From Clostridiaceae bacterium UBA4839 (lineage in GTDB: Bacteria; Bacillota; Clostridia; Clostridiales; Caloramatoraceae): DNA of 13,220 nucleotides. The translations under genes and the position numbers were made by a program. The notes beneath the pieces were generated by a model. The model did no database searches and had not been told where the DNA came from. It was given only the letters and a program-made list of their open reading frames with translations. Positions 1 to 7,085 of the stretch are shown here, piece by piece. The DNA lies in contig DHEX01000105.1 in NCBI GenBank assembly GCA_002400085.1, positions 1,107 to 14,326 of the forward strand, given 5' to 3'. Position 1 is the stretch's first letter; every line of letters begins with the position of its first letter.

Positions 1-35
1 TTTTTCTTATCGCAGCGGTGAATTAAATCATACAA

Positions 36-75
36 AAAAGCCTTTGAAATCATTATGCTGATTTCAAAGGCTTTT
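36..75 (-). terminator. Intrinsic terminator of the thioesterase operon
   Basis: A perfect 15-bp inverted repeat (36-50 with 61-75) encloses a 10-base loop. On the minus strand the stem is followed by six T residues (positions 39-34). It begins 15 bases after the thioesterase stop codon, which suits termination of that minus-strand unit. The A-rich other side could also let it act on a plus-strand transcript entering from outside the window, but no such gene is visible. Confidence 0.9.
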
Positions 76-89
76 AATAGTAAATTCTT

Positions 90-866
90 TTATTTTTTTC
101 TCCATACAGATCTTGCAAATGCAAATTTTTCTTTCCCATCTACACTTGTTATGCTGCTGCCAAATTCACATTTGTCATCATCTTCGTTTAGTATAGTGCA
201 GCTCGAAAGAATAGTCTCGCCATAATATGTTTCCTTTTTGTATAATACCTCAGCCCCTTCTAATATATAATTGTCATAAGCTTCTTTAGGTATAGTTTCA
301 AGCATCCACTCAACATATTTGACATTATTTACATGTTCGTTAGTATCAATATCACTTCTTCTTACAAAGAATTGTTTGCTGTTATCAAGTTCAAAATTTG
401 GTCTAAATTTTCTAAAATCTACATCTAGTCCTCTGTCATTCTCAAAATATCCAAAAGCCTCAGTAATTTCATCCGGTATTCTTACAGGTCTTCTTTTTTC
501 AATATCAAAAAATATCCAAAGGGACGTTGCCCTTCCAATAATGTTTTCGTTTGCATCCCTTATACAAAATTCTCTTGTTGCATAAAACTTATTAAAACCT
601 GAAGCCCATGTTTCAACAGTAATCTTTTCATTCCACATAGGTCCCCTCTCCATATTAATGCAGCAATGAGTAATAACCCACCCGAAACCATTTTCCTTTA
701 ATCTTTTAACTCCATAACCAATACTTTCCGAATGTTCTACTGCAGTTTCTTCAAGATAATTTAATATAGATGTAGGAGTTGCCTTATCATTTTTATTTAT
801 TTCATAATAGCCAACTTCAAAGGTTTTTTTAAATTTTAATTTTTTAGATTCAGAAATATCATTCAT
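90..866 (-). CDS. Acyl-ACP thioesterase (FatA/FatB family)
   Basis: This 258-residue protein resembles bacterial acyl-ACP thioesterases, cytoplasmic double-hotdog enzymes that hydrolyse fatty acyl-ACP and release free fatty acid. The N-terminal hotdog spans about residues 12-135 and the C-terminal one about 160-255. The segment at 174-190 closely matches the plant FatB active-site region: D174, N176 and H178 sit in a D-x-N-x-H-V-N-N-V-K-Y context. E212 lies where the family has its fourth catalytic acid, and the neighbouring residue is Thr rather than the Cys found in plants. The ATG at 866 has only a weak purine stretch upstream, so translation may depend partly on the preceding gene, whose stop is 20 bases away. 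It is the last gene of the unit and a terminator follows. The chain-length preference cannot be read from the sequence. Family assignment is firm; the physiological role (membrane lipid supply or fatty-acid release) is inferred. Confidence 0.9.
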   Translation of the reverse strand: MNDISESKKLKFKKTFEVGYYEINKNDKATPTSILNYLEETAVEHSESIGYGVKRLKENGFGWVITHCCINMERGPMWNEKITVETWASGFNKFYATREFCIRDANENIIGRATSLWIFFDIEKRRPVRIPDEITEAFGYFENDRGLDVDFRKFRPNFELDNSKQFFVRRSDIDTNEHVNNVKYVEWMLETIPKEAYDNYILEGAEVLYKKETYYGETILSSCTILNEDDDKCEFGSSITSVDGKEKFAFARSVWRKK

Positions 867-886
867 ATTTTAACCACTCTGCTTTC

Positions 887-2005
887 TTATTTTATAGCTT
901 CACAGCTTTTATCATTCTTGTTTTTGTTAAGTTTTTTGTCTATACATCTATCTATCCAAATCTTGATTATTGCAATTACAGGAACACCTAAGAACATTCC
1001 TGCAACTCCAAATAACCCGCCTCCAAGTATAACGGCGAGAATAATCCATACTGGATTTAATCCTACCATATCGCCAAGTATTTTAGGCCCCAAGTACCAG
1101 CCATCAAACTGCTGAAGTAAAAATAAAAATATGAATACCCAAAGCGCCATAATTGGGCTGCTGAAAATAACAATTATTACTCCAAACACCATTCCTATAA
1201 ATGGTCCAAAATATGGAATCATATTTGTAATTCCAACTACCATACTAATTATAGCAGTATAAGGAGCTTTTAAAATTGAAAGGCCTACAAAGCACAATAC
1301 CCCAATAATTGATGAATCAATAAATTTTCCTACAATATATCTTGAGAAGATTTTATCTGCTTCTGCACCAAAAGCAAATATACCTTTTGATTTTTCTTCT
1401 CCAAATAATGCTCTTATTATCCTCTTAGTCCCCTCTGTAAACTTTTCCTTATCCTTTAGCATATATATTGATATTAAAAGTCCTATTATAAATTTAATAA
1501 AACCTGATGTAAAACTAATAATTTTTGTTGCAAAAGCTTTTAATTTTTCATTAATAAAGTTTCCTGCTTTTTCAGCAAAGCCATTTACATTTTTCTGAAG
1601 CTGTGCACTTATACCAGTATCACTTGATTTTTCAAACTTTGGTAATTTATCATTAATAAATTTTTCTGTCTGTTCAGCATATTGAGGCATTTCTTTTACA
1701 ATTTGTTTCGCGTTTTCAATTGTCTTAGGAGCCATAATTCCAATTGTAAATGCAATAGCCCCAATAAATATAGCATAAACAACAATAAGGCTTAAGTATC
1801 TCTTCCACTTCCACTTATTTTCAAAATATCTCATTAGCGGATTTAAAAAATATGCAATACCAAAAGCCCAAATAAACGGCAGCAACATAGAAAATAAATA
1901 TTTAAGCCCCTTAAGGAGTGCCTTAGGATTATCAATTATTTTATAACAAATAAATGAAATTATTAGTAACGGTAGTATTTTAATATATGGTATCTTTTTC
2001 TTCAT
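887..2005 (-). CDS. AI-2E/PerM family transporter-like membrane protein
   Basis: This 372-residue polytopic membrane protein belongs to the AI-2E transporter (UPF0118/PerM, YtvI-like) family. Two hydrophobic pairs lie near residues 8-55 and 70-92. A charged, probably extracytoplasmic segment follows at about 95-155, then a helix near 163-183 and a C-terminal hydrophobic block at 228-350. Family hallmarks are the N-x-I-P-Y-F-G-P motif at 261-268, Q-Q-F-D-G-W-Y-L-G-P-K at 298-308 with G-L-N-P at 315-318, and the glycine-rich G-G-G-L-F-G-V-A-G run at 328-336. Length is normal. The ATG at 2005 has a GGGGA ribosome site about 7 bases upstream and a promoter 35 bases upstream. Members have been linked to signal-molecule export or Na+/H+ exchange, and the substrate here cannot be told. 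It appears to be co-transcribed with the thioesterase, a pairing I do not recognise as a known functional module. Confidence 0.88.
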   Translation of the reverse strand: MKKKIPYIKILPLLIISFICYKIIDNPKALLKGLKYLFSMLLPFIWAFGIAYFLNPLMRYFENKWKWKRYLSLIVVYAIFIGAIAFTIGIMAPKTIENAKQIVKEMPQYAEQTEKFINDKLPKFEKSSDTGISAQLQKNVNGFAEKAGNFINEKLKAFATKIISFTSGFIKFIIGLLISIYMLKDKEKFTEGTKRIIRALFGEEKSKGIFAFGAEADKIFSRYIVGKFIDSSIIGVLCFVGLSILKAPYTAIISMVVGITNMIPYFGPFIGMVFGVIIVIFSSPIMALWVFIFLFLLQQFDGWYLGPKILGDMVGLNPVWIILAVILGGGLFGVAGMFLGVPVIAIIKIWIDRCIDKKLNKNKNDKSCEAIK

Positions 2006-2039
2006 AGTAATCCCCGCCTAACTGTAAAATATATCTAAA

Positions 2040-2048
2040 ATTATATCA
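2040..2048 (-). promoter_or_regulatory. Extended -10 promoter for the PerM-thioesterase unit
   Basis: The minus strand reads TGATATAAT here, a perfect TATAAT with an upstream TG. There is no convincing -35 box, which is common for extended -10 promoters. A start site near 2033 would give a leader of about 28 bases carrying the GGGGA ribosome site. The same nine bases recur before the histidine kinase gene at 4769-4777. Confidence 0.6.
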
Positions 2049-2188
2049 CATAAAAAATAATATTAAAATAATATTAAATTTACATATTTAAAAATAAGTA
2101 ACTTTAATATTAAAAAATGTGTATTTTATAATTCTTTTTAATTTTTTGTCACAATTTGTCTCTCTCTGCTTATTATATACAAAAAGCA

Positions 2189-2198
2189 GGGGGAGGTG
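2189..2198 (+). promoter_or_regulatory. Ribosome-binding site that fixes the FTR1 start
   Basis: GGGGGAGGTG ends five bases before the ATG at 2204. This strong site picks that ATG over the upstream in-frame TTG at 2156, whose 16 extra codons would include the ribosome site itself. A TATTAT at 2171-2176 with TTGTCA at 2146-2151 is a possible promoter, but the 19-base spacer makes it doubtful. Confidence 0.8.
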
Positions 2199-2203
2199 TA
2201 TTT

Positions 2204-2905
2204 ATGCTAACTTCTTTTATAATAAACTTCAGGGAAGTACTTGAAATGCTTCTTGTTATTGTTCCCATGCTTATTTATGTAAATAAGATAAATCAAAAAA
2301 GCTTAGAAAAATATATATTTGCTGGAACTGCAGCTGGAGCAATAAGCAGTATTTTAGTTGGGTGGTTAATTTTCGAAAAAATAAAAGGGTTTGAAGGAAT
2401 ATCTGAGCAAATATTTCAAGGGTCAATTATGATTTTTATATCTATGCTTTTACTTTATAATATAGTAATAATTCAAAAACAAAATAAATACTCTGATAAT
2501 AATGCTGAAAATAATAATATTGATTATAAACTTACAAGTGCAAGCTTATTTCTCGTCCCTTTTTTAACAGTGTTTAGAGAGGGAATGGAAATAATACTGT
2601 TTTTACTCCCAATTGTATATAAAAGCCCATTTAATGTAATAATCGGAGCCTTGGGAGGCATACTCATATCAATATTAATAATTCTTTTGGTATACAAAAC
2701 AACGATAAAGCTTAGTATTAACCTCCTTTTCAGTTTATTAACTTTGTTTTTAATCATAATCGGTGCAATAATGTTCGGTGAGGGAATTATGAAGCTATTA
2801 TCTCCTGAAACATCTTCATTAAAAACTGCTGGTGCCATGGCATATGGCATTCCTTTAACATTTTTATTTTTAAAGCGTGAAACAAAAAAATACATTAAAA
2901 ATTAA
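2204..2905 (+). CDS. FTR1-family iron permease
   Basis: Read from the ATG at 2204, this is a 233-residue, very hydrophobic protein with about seven predicted membrane segments. It carries two R-E-x-x-E motifs, the signature of the FTR1/EfeU iron-permease family: R10-E14 in the first helix and R125-E129 in the fourth. In this family these residues conduct iron across the membrane. A short polar loop rich in Asn and Asp (about 93-110) separates the two repeat halves. It is slightly shorter than typical members and lacks the large N-terminal extracytoplasmic domain of some bacterial homologues. No EfeO/EfeB, multicopper oxidase, P19-like or cytochrome partner lies next to it, so its iron source and oxidation requirement are unknown. 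It forms its own transcription unit, divergent from the PerM gene and convergent with the response regulator. No clear Fur box was seen upstream. The general class is secure; the exact metal is inferred. Confidence 0.82.
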   Translation: MLTSFIINFREVLEMLLVIVPMLIYVNKINQKSLEKYIFAGTAAGAISSILVGWLIFEKIKGFEGISEQIFQGSIMIFISMLLLYNIVIIQKQNKYSDNNAENNNIDYKLTSASLFLVPFLTVFREGMEIILFLLPIVYKSPFNVIIGALGGILISILIILLVYKTTIKLSINLLFSLLTLFLIIIGAIMFGEGIMKLLSPETSSLKTAGAMAYGIPLTFLFLKRETKKYIKN

Positions 2906-2914
2906 TGCTTATTT

Positions 2915-3010
2915 AAGTCAAACGGCTGCTGTGCCCCCAAGTTGGCTCTTCTAAGACTTAGTGTTGGAAAAAGGTATATCTTATAAGAAAGTTCCACCTG
3001 AGTCTTAGAA
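2915..3010 (+). other. Folded non-coding block, possible small RNA or mobile-element remnant
   Basis: This gap between convergent genes is clearly richer in G+C than its surroundings. It contains a small stem (2916-2921 with 2942-2947) and a long one (2949-2961 with 2998-3010), the latter extended inward by about six pairs (2963-2969 with 2992-2997) with two bulged bases. Each outer stem has one imperfect position, T2918/G2945 and T2959/G3000. In a plus-strand RNA both become G.U pairs; in a minus-strand RNA both become A/C mismatches. That favours transcription in the plus direction, as a tail of the FTR1 mRNA or as a separate RNA. Neither side ends in a T run, so it is not an ordinary terminator. 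No reading frame fits. The look of a structured end recalls IS200/IS605-type elements, but no transposase or TnpB fragment is present. Confidence 0.5.
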
Positions 3011-3015
3011 TCACC

Positions 3016-3648
3016 TCATTTATTTAAATTTTTTAAATAAAATATAGCAAGCTGTGTTCTATCCCTAAGCCCAAGCTTGTCAAGAAGCAGTGTTACATAA
3101 TTCCTAACTGTTCCCTCTCCAAGATAGAGTTTTTCTGCTATTTCTTTATTTGAAAAGCCCTCACCAATTAATTTTAAAATATCAAATTCCCTTTCAGTTA
3201 AATTATAATCTTTATATGACCTTTTATTTTCAATATTTTTAACCATATTTGAGATTTTATTTAATACATCCTTTTCAAAAACTGTATTTCCTCTATAAAC
3301 TGCTCTTATACTATCTGCAATGCTATCTATAGGCTGACTTTTTAATATATACCCCTCTGCTCCATTTTTTAAAGCTTCTTTTATATACTCATCATCCTTA
3401 AATGTGGTTAATATTATTATCCTTATTTTACTGAAGCTTTGTTTTATAAGTTTTGTCCCAAGTACACCATCTAAAACAGGCATCCTTATATCCATTAAAA
3501 CAACATCTGGATTAAGCTCACTGCAAAGCCTAAATGCCTCCTCCCCATTTTGAGCTGTACCAACAACATCAATATCCTCTTCAAGATTTAGCATTATCTT
3601 TAAGCTATCCCTTATAAGTGCATCATCATCAGCTACTAAAACCTTCAA
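3016..3648 (-). CDS. NarL/LuxR-type response regulator
   Basis: This two-component response regulator has 210 residues when read from a TTG start at 3648. The receiver domain spans about residues 1-118, with acidic residues D8 and D9, phospho-acceptor D53 in L-M-D-I-R-M-P, T81/T82 and K103. A LuxR-type helix-turn-helix follows at about 147-208 (L-T-E-R-E-F-D-I-L near 150 and G-E-G-T-V-R-N-Y at 177-184). The TTG is chosen because it gives the canonical M-K-V-L-V-A-D-D receiver start and follows a G7-A-G ribosome site by five bases. The same frame stays open upstream to 3693, but those codons lack a better start. It overlaps the kinase gene by 20 bases, indicating translational coupling. The likely partner is the adjacent kinase and the likely target the ABC exporter operon just upstream, as in LnrK/YfiK-like systems; the target is inference. 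Confidence 0.92.
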   Translation of the reverse strand: MKVLVADDDALIRDSLKIMLNLEEDIDVVGTAQNGEEAFRLCSELNPDVVLMDIRMPVLDGVLGTKLIKQSFSKIRIIILTTFKDDEYIKEALKNGAEGYILKSQPIDSIADSIRAVYRGNTVFEKDVLNKISNMVKNIENKRSYKDYNLTEREFDILKLIGEGFSNKEIAEKLYLGEGTVRNYVTLLLDKLGLRDRTQLAIFYLKNLNK

Positions 3649-4735
3649 ATACACTCCCCCCCTCACCAAAATCAAGCGGAATAATACACACAATTAAAAA
3701 TCCATCTTCTCCGCTTATGGATATGCTCCCTCCTGCATTTTTAACCCTTTCTCTCATACCGCTTAATCCTAATCCTTCTTTAATATTCACAGCGCCTTTC
3801 CCATTATCCTTTATGTAAAGCCTTACAAATTTTTCGTTCACATCAAGTCTTATAATTATATTATCAGCATTTGAATACTTTGAAGCATTTGTTAAAGCTT
3901 CCTTTATATTAGTATTAATTATTTCCACTATACTAGACGGAATAGATAATACATCTCCTGTATGTTTAAAATCAACATTGCAAAATTTAAATTCCTTAAT
4001 TAATTTTTCAATATAACCAATTCCAATTTCCTCTTTAGGTTTAATATTGTAAGCTGTATTCCTTATAACTGTAAGTGAGTTGGAAACGCCTTCAATGGAA
4101 CTTTCAAGATACTTTTTTGCTGTTTCATCATCCTTATTATAAAGCTTTTGAACTACTTGAAGCTCCATAAGTATCCCTGCCATACTATGTCCTATGTTAT
4201 CATGAAGCTCTCTTGCAATCCTGTTTCTTTCCCTTATTTCAGTTATATGCTCAATTTCTTTTTCTGAATTTAAAAGACGGGCTTTTGTGCTTTCAAGCTC
4301 ATATCTGAGCTGTCTTTCATAATCAAAAGACTTTTTAAAAGTTTTCTCCCTATTATTAAAAAGCTTCATAATATAACCATACATCATACTAAGTCCAAAA
4401 GACATTATAAATATGTAAACTTCAGAATTTTTTGCAAAATATATGCCTGAAATAAATGAAAGAATTAAACCTAAATAATAACCCGAATATATAAAATTAA
4501 AGGCAAGAACTCCATAAAGCGGTGAAAAACTATAGTTTAAATAAGTACCATAACTTATAAGTAAAAGTTCTGCAATGATTGTAAAATAATTTTGTTTAAA
4601 TCTTTCAACTACTATATCCGATGAAACAGCAGCTAAAAAAATAGCAACTTCTAATGGAGTTATTTCAGTAGTTGCCGCAAGTTTAACTATAGTAAATAAA
4701 AAAAGGAAACATTTAAATAGGTAATTTTTATTCAT
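3629..4735 (-). CDS. Sensor histidine kinase, NarL-system type (HisKA_3)
   Basis: A 368-residue membrane sensor kinase. The N-terminal part, about residues 5-125, holds several hydrophobic helices with only short loops, so sensing probably occurs within or at the membrane. A coiled linker (about 128-170) leads to the HisKA_3 dimerisation domain, with phospho-acceptor H178 in A-R-E-L-H-D-N-I-G-H. The ATP-binding domain follows: N-box N276 to N283, G1 box D310-G314, and G2 box G-L-G-L-S-G-M at 321-327. The ATG at 4735 is preferred because AGGAAG lies nine bases upstream; the TTG at 4744 directly abuts that site and cannot be used with it. It has its own extended -10 promoter. Its stop lies inside the response regulator gene, so the two are coupled. 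The layout matches kinases that sense membrane-active compounds and control ABC exporters (LnrJ/YfiJ, DesK-like). The ligand is unknown. Confidence 0.92.
   Translation of the reverse strand: MNKNYLFKCFLFLFTIVKLAATTEITPLEVAIFLAAVSSDIVVERFKQNYFTIIAELLLISYGTYLNYSFSPLYGVLAFNFIYSGYYLGLILSFISGIYFAKNSEVYIFIMSFGLSMMYGYIMKLFNNREKTFKKSFDYERQLRYELESTKARLLNSEKEIEHITEIRERNRIARELHDNIGHSMAGILMELQVVQKLYNKDDETAKKYLESSIEGVSNSLTVIRNTAYNIKPKEEIGIGYIEKLIKEFKFCNVDFKHTGDVLSIPSSIVEIINTNIKEALTNASKYSNADNIIIRLDVNEKFVRLYIKDNGKGAVNIKEGLGLSGMRERVKNAGGSISISGEDGFLIVCIIPLDFGEGGSVFEGFSS
3654..3662 (-). promoter_or_regulatory. G7-containing ribosome-binding site of the response regulator
   Basis: On the minus strand, seven consecutive G residues (3662-3656) followed by AG form the ribosome site for the TTG start at 3648, with five bases between. 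The run also lies inside the last codons of the kinase gene, encoding Gly359-Gly360, so changes in its length would affect both genes. Confidence 0.75.
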
Positions 4736-4768
4736 GTAAATCAACTTCCTAATATTAAATATATATAC

Positions 4769-4777
4769 ATTATATCA
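4769..4777 (-). promoter_or_regulatory. Extended -10 promoter for the kinase-regulator pair
   Basis: The minus strand reads TGATATAAT. A start near 4762 gives a leader of about 27 bases that includes the AGGAAG ribosome site (4745-4750). The element begins immediately after the T6 run of the preceding terminator, so the end of the exporter operon and the start of this unit share only a few bases. No good -35 box is seen, because that region is taken up by the terminator stem. Confidence 0.6.
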
Positions 4778-4815
4778 AAAAAGTTCATTCAATTAACTAT
4801 TTTAATTGAATGAAC
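4778..4815 (-). terminator. Intrinsic terminator of the ABC exporter operon
   Basis: A perfect 14-bp inverted repeat (4783-4796 with 4802-4815) has a 5-base loop. On the minus strand it is followed by T6 (about 4783-4778, reading just past the stem). It lies 25 bases after the stop codon of the second permease. It should end most exporter transcripts, though read-through into the kinase gene remains possible. Confidence 0.85.
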
Positions 4816-4840
4816 AAAATTATATATTAAATACAGCATA

Positions 4841-5938
4841 TCATTTATCAATGTCTGCTTTTCTAATAATTCCAAGGAGGAAAAATACGGCTGAAAATAA
4901 AAGTAATATTAAAAGTTCATATTTAATGTCCCAAATACCTGTTGAAAAAAATGCTTTTTTTGCTCCTTTTAAAACCCATGTAGTTGGAACGAAATTTGAT
5001 ATTTCTATAAGAAACTTTGGCATTATCTCCCTTGGCCAAAAACATCCCCCAAGCATGCACATTGGTGTAATAACAAGGGAGGTAATAGCTCCAGCCTGCC
5101 TGCCGTCCTTTGAAATTGAGCTTATTAAAAATCCTAAAGTAACAGCAACAAGAGAAAATGCAGAAAACAATATAAAAATACTTTTTATATTAGGTCCAAA
5201 ATCAGCTCCAAGCACTTTTATCATAAATAAGAACAAAATAATTGTTTGAAAAATTGAAAGCACATAATAGCTCAGTGTATTTTGAAACATATAAGATTTA
5301 GTACTTATTGGTGCAGAAAATACTCGATAAAACGTTTTATTTCTTTTATCTTCAAGGGAAAGATTAGAAGATGTCAGTGAAAATATCAGCATCCCCATCA
5401 CTACAAACCCTAATGAAGAATAAGTAAGTACTCTTTTCCTATTCCCTAATGGCTTAAATTCCGCTTTAAAACTTCCATCTTCATAATACTCAAGTGCCTT
5501 ATAAAATTTTTTGCTGTCCCCTCCACAGCTTTTTGCAATATTTTTAATGGAACTTACAAAACTATTTATATATATATTAATAGGGACAGATATATTAGTT
5601 TCTTTTATTTTATAACCTCTTAGTTTTACATCCTCTCCTTTTATTATTTTTTCTGTAAATCCTTTATCAATAACAAGTGCATAATCAATTTGCTCATTTA
5701 AAAGCTTTTCGTTTATTTCTTCCTCTTTAATATCTTTTAAATTCACATTAGAGTTTATCATATTGACAATCATTTTTGATAATGAAGTATTGTCCTTATC
5801 TATTACCGCCGCATTTAATTTATTTATATTTCCATTTCCCATTATAAACATTATAAATATTAATGGAGTAAGGATCATATTTATAATATTTCCTTTATCT
5901 CTTATTATTCTCTTTATATTATTTATAAAAATACTCAA
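4841..5938 (-). CDS. ABC-2 type exporter permease (second subunit)
   Basis: A 365-residue ABC-2 membrane subunit. One N-terminal helix (about 19-34) is followed by a large extracytoplasmic domain (about 35-170) and then a block of about five helices (173-192, 222-242, 252-274, 285-300 and 340-357). The segment L-E-D-K-R-N-K-T-F-Y-R-V-F-S-A-P (195-210) is the usual cytoplasmic coupling region that contacts the ATPase, and M-L-G-G-C-F-W-P (295-302) is a common family motif. It starts with TTG at 5938, overlapping the previous gene's stop as TTGA. A GGAGGAGG ribosome site eight bases upstream supports this start. It probably pairs with the first permease to form a heterodimeric channel driven by the ATPase encoded two genes upstream, like LnrM/LnrN. 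The exported compound cannot be identified from sequence. Confidence 0.9.
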   Translation of the reverse strand: MSIFINNIKRIIRDKGNIINMILTPLIFIMFIMGNGNINKLNAAVIDKDNTSLSKMIVNMINSNVNLKDIKEEEINEKLLNEQIDYALVIDKGFTEKIIKGEDVKLRGYKIKETNISVPINIYINSFVSSIKNIAKSCGGDSKKFYKALEYYEDGSFKAEFKPLGNRKRVLTYSSLGFVVMGMLIFSLTSSNLSLEDKRNKTFYRVFSAPISTKSYMFQNTLSYYVLSIFQTIILFLFMIKVLGADFGPNIKSIFILFSAFSLVAVTLGFLISSISKDGRQAGAITSLVITPMCMLGGCFWPREIMPKFLIEISNFVPTTWVLKGAKKAFFSTGIWDIKYELLILLLFSAVFFLLGIIRKADIDK

Positions 5939-7074
5939 TTGTAGCTCCTCCTCCCTAAAACTGATGTTACAGCATAAAAAACAATTGACATTATCGTAAG
6001 ACCAGCAATTGCAAAATATATGTCTGAAGCTTTTCCCCCATAAATATTTGTAAACAATGCGTTTTGAGCTAAATAATTTGGCGAGAACTTACTAATTTTT
6101 TCAACAAATGGGCCAAGAATATCAACTTTAACATATCCCCCTGATATAAAAGTAAAAAATGGAACAATTAAGTCTACAAAATTTGATGCTTTATTATAAT
6201 CTCTAAACACTTCATATATAAGCATTCCTAAGCTTATTGCAAAAACTGAAAATATAAAAAGTATTAAAATGGTTATTAACAAATTCCCGCTCCAGTTTGA
6301 GTTGTAAACATATTTTGTAAAAATCATTAATAAAATTTCCTGTAAAAATAAAGTTAGAACATTTCCTATAGTTTTTCCTATATTTATTTCATAGCCGTGA
6401 ATGGGAGCACTTTTAATCCTTGTATAAGTATTTGTATACTTATCTTCTACCAATGAATACATCCCATAATACATCCCATACATCATTATCATAACAAGCA
6501 TAGTTACAGAATAGTAATCAATAGCTCTTGGAATTTTACCTTTATATGATATTCCTTCATTATCAATATTTTCATAATCCTTATAGTTATTTATCTTCCC
6601 ACCTGTTTTATAAACGGCGTCATAAGCATTGGCTCCATTTATAAAACCATCCACTATATTTTTTACAACAGATTCCCCTTCAAGATAATACTCGCAGGTT
6701 AAAACTTCAATGCATCCCTTTTCACCACTTTGAATATTTGAAGAAAAATCTTCTGGAATGTGAATAAATGCTGCAATATCCCCGTTTTCCACATCCTTCT
6801 TACCTTTTTCATAGGATTTTATATCTTTTATTTCTATTAAACTCTTTATTTCTTCATTATTTAAAAACTCATCAAACTTCTTAGATAAAGTCCCTTCATC
6901 CTCATTTAAATAATACACAGAAAACTTTTCAAAATTAGTTGGAGTAAAAAATGAATTAAGAGCTGTACCTAAAATTAAAATAAGAATAATAGGAAGAAGC
7001 ATTTGAATCTTTAAAGTTTTAGTATCCCTGAAACTTTTAATTATTGTATAATATGCTGTTCTTAAAACATTCAT
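5935..7074 (-). CDS. ABC-2 type exporter permease (first subunit)
   Basis: A 379-residue ABC-2 membrane subunit with the same plan as the permease after it. There is one N-terminal helix (about 25-41), a large outside domain (about 42-185) and a C-terminal membrane block (about 188-208, 235-255, 264-286, 300-315 and 352-372). The coupling segment V-E-D-K-Y-T-N-T-Y-T-R-I-K-S-A-P is at 209-224, and F-S-P-N-Y-L-A-Q-N-A at 330-339 corresponds to a region conserved in the family. The ATG at 7074 follows AGGAGG by seven bases, and that ribosome site overlaps the stop codon region of the ATPase gene. The two permeases differ in sequence, which suggests a heterodimeric channel. The N-terminal helix with a big external loop is typical of exporters for antibiotics and lipid-like compounds, an inference from the family. 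Confidence 0.9.
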   Translation of the reverse strand: MNVLRTAYYTIIKSFRDTKTLKIQMLLPIILILILGTALNSFFTPTNFEKFSVYYLNEDEGTLSKKFDEFLNNEEIKSLIEIKDIKSYEKGKKDVENGDIAAFIHIPEDFSSNIQSGEKGCIEVLTCEYYLEGESVVKNIVDGFINGANAYDAVYKTGGKINNYKDYENIDNEGISYKGKIPRAIDYYSVTMLVMIMMYGMYYGMYSLVEDKYTNTYTRIKSAPIHGYEINIGKTIGNVLTLFLQEILLMIFTKYVYNSNWSGNLLITILILFIFSVFAISLGMLIYEVFRDYNKASNFVDLIVPFFTFISGGYVKVDILGPFVEKISKFSPNYLAQNALFTNIYGGKASDIYFAIAGLTIMSIVFYAVTSVLGRRSYN

Positions 7075-7085
7075 AAAACCACCTC

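Noticed and set aside
2041..2155. Fur box upstream of FTR1
   Set aside because: The region is rich in ATTAAA/TAATAT stretches but has no match to the paired TGATAAT-type pattern good enough to claim.
2156..2203. Upstream TTG start extending FTR1 by 16 codons
   Set aside because: The strong GGGGGAGG site lies within the extension and points to the ATG at 2204; no ribosome site precedes the TTG.
2524..2895. 123-codon open frame on the minus strand
   Set aside because: It is the reverse of the FTR1 gene, with no family resemblance or start signal; the R-E-x-x-E protein on the plus strand is clearly real.
2949..3010. Intrinsic terminator for FTR1 or the response regulator
   Set aside because: The stem is long but has no T run directly after it on either strand, and the loop is large with internal bulges; listed as a structured block instead.
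3649..3693. Longer response regulator start at 3693
   Set aside because: The 15 extra codons fall inside the kinase gene and do not resemble a receiver domain; the TTG at 3648 has a well-placed ribosome site and gives the normal receiver start.
4806..5249. 147-codon open frame on the plus strand
   Set aside because: It lies antisense inside the second permease gene, has no ribosome site and shows no recognisable protein features; the permease on the other strand explains the DNA.
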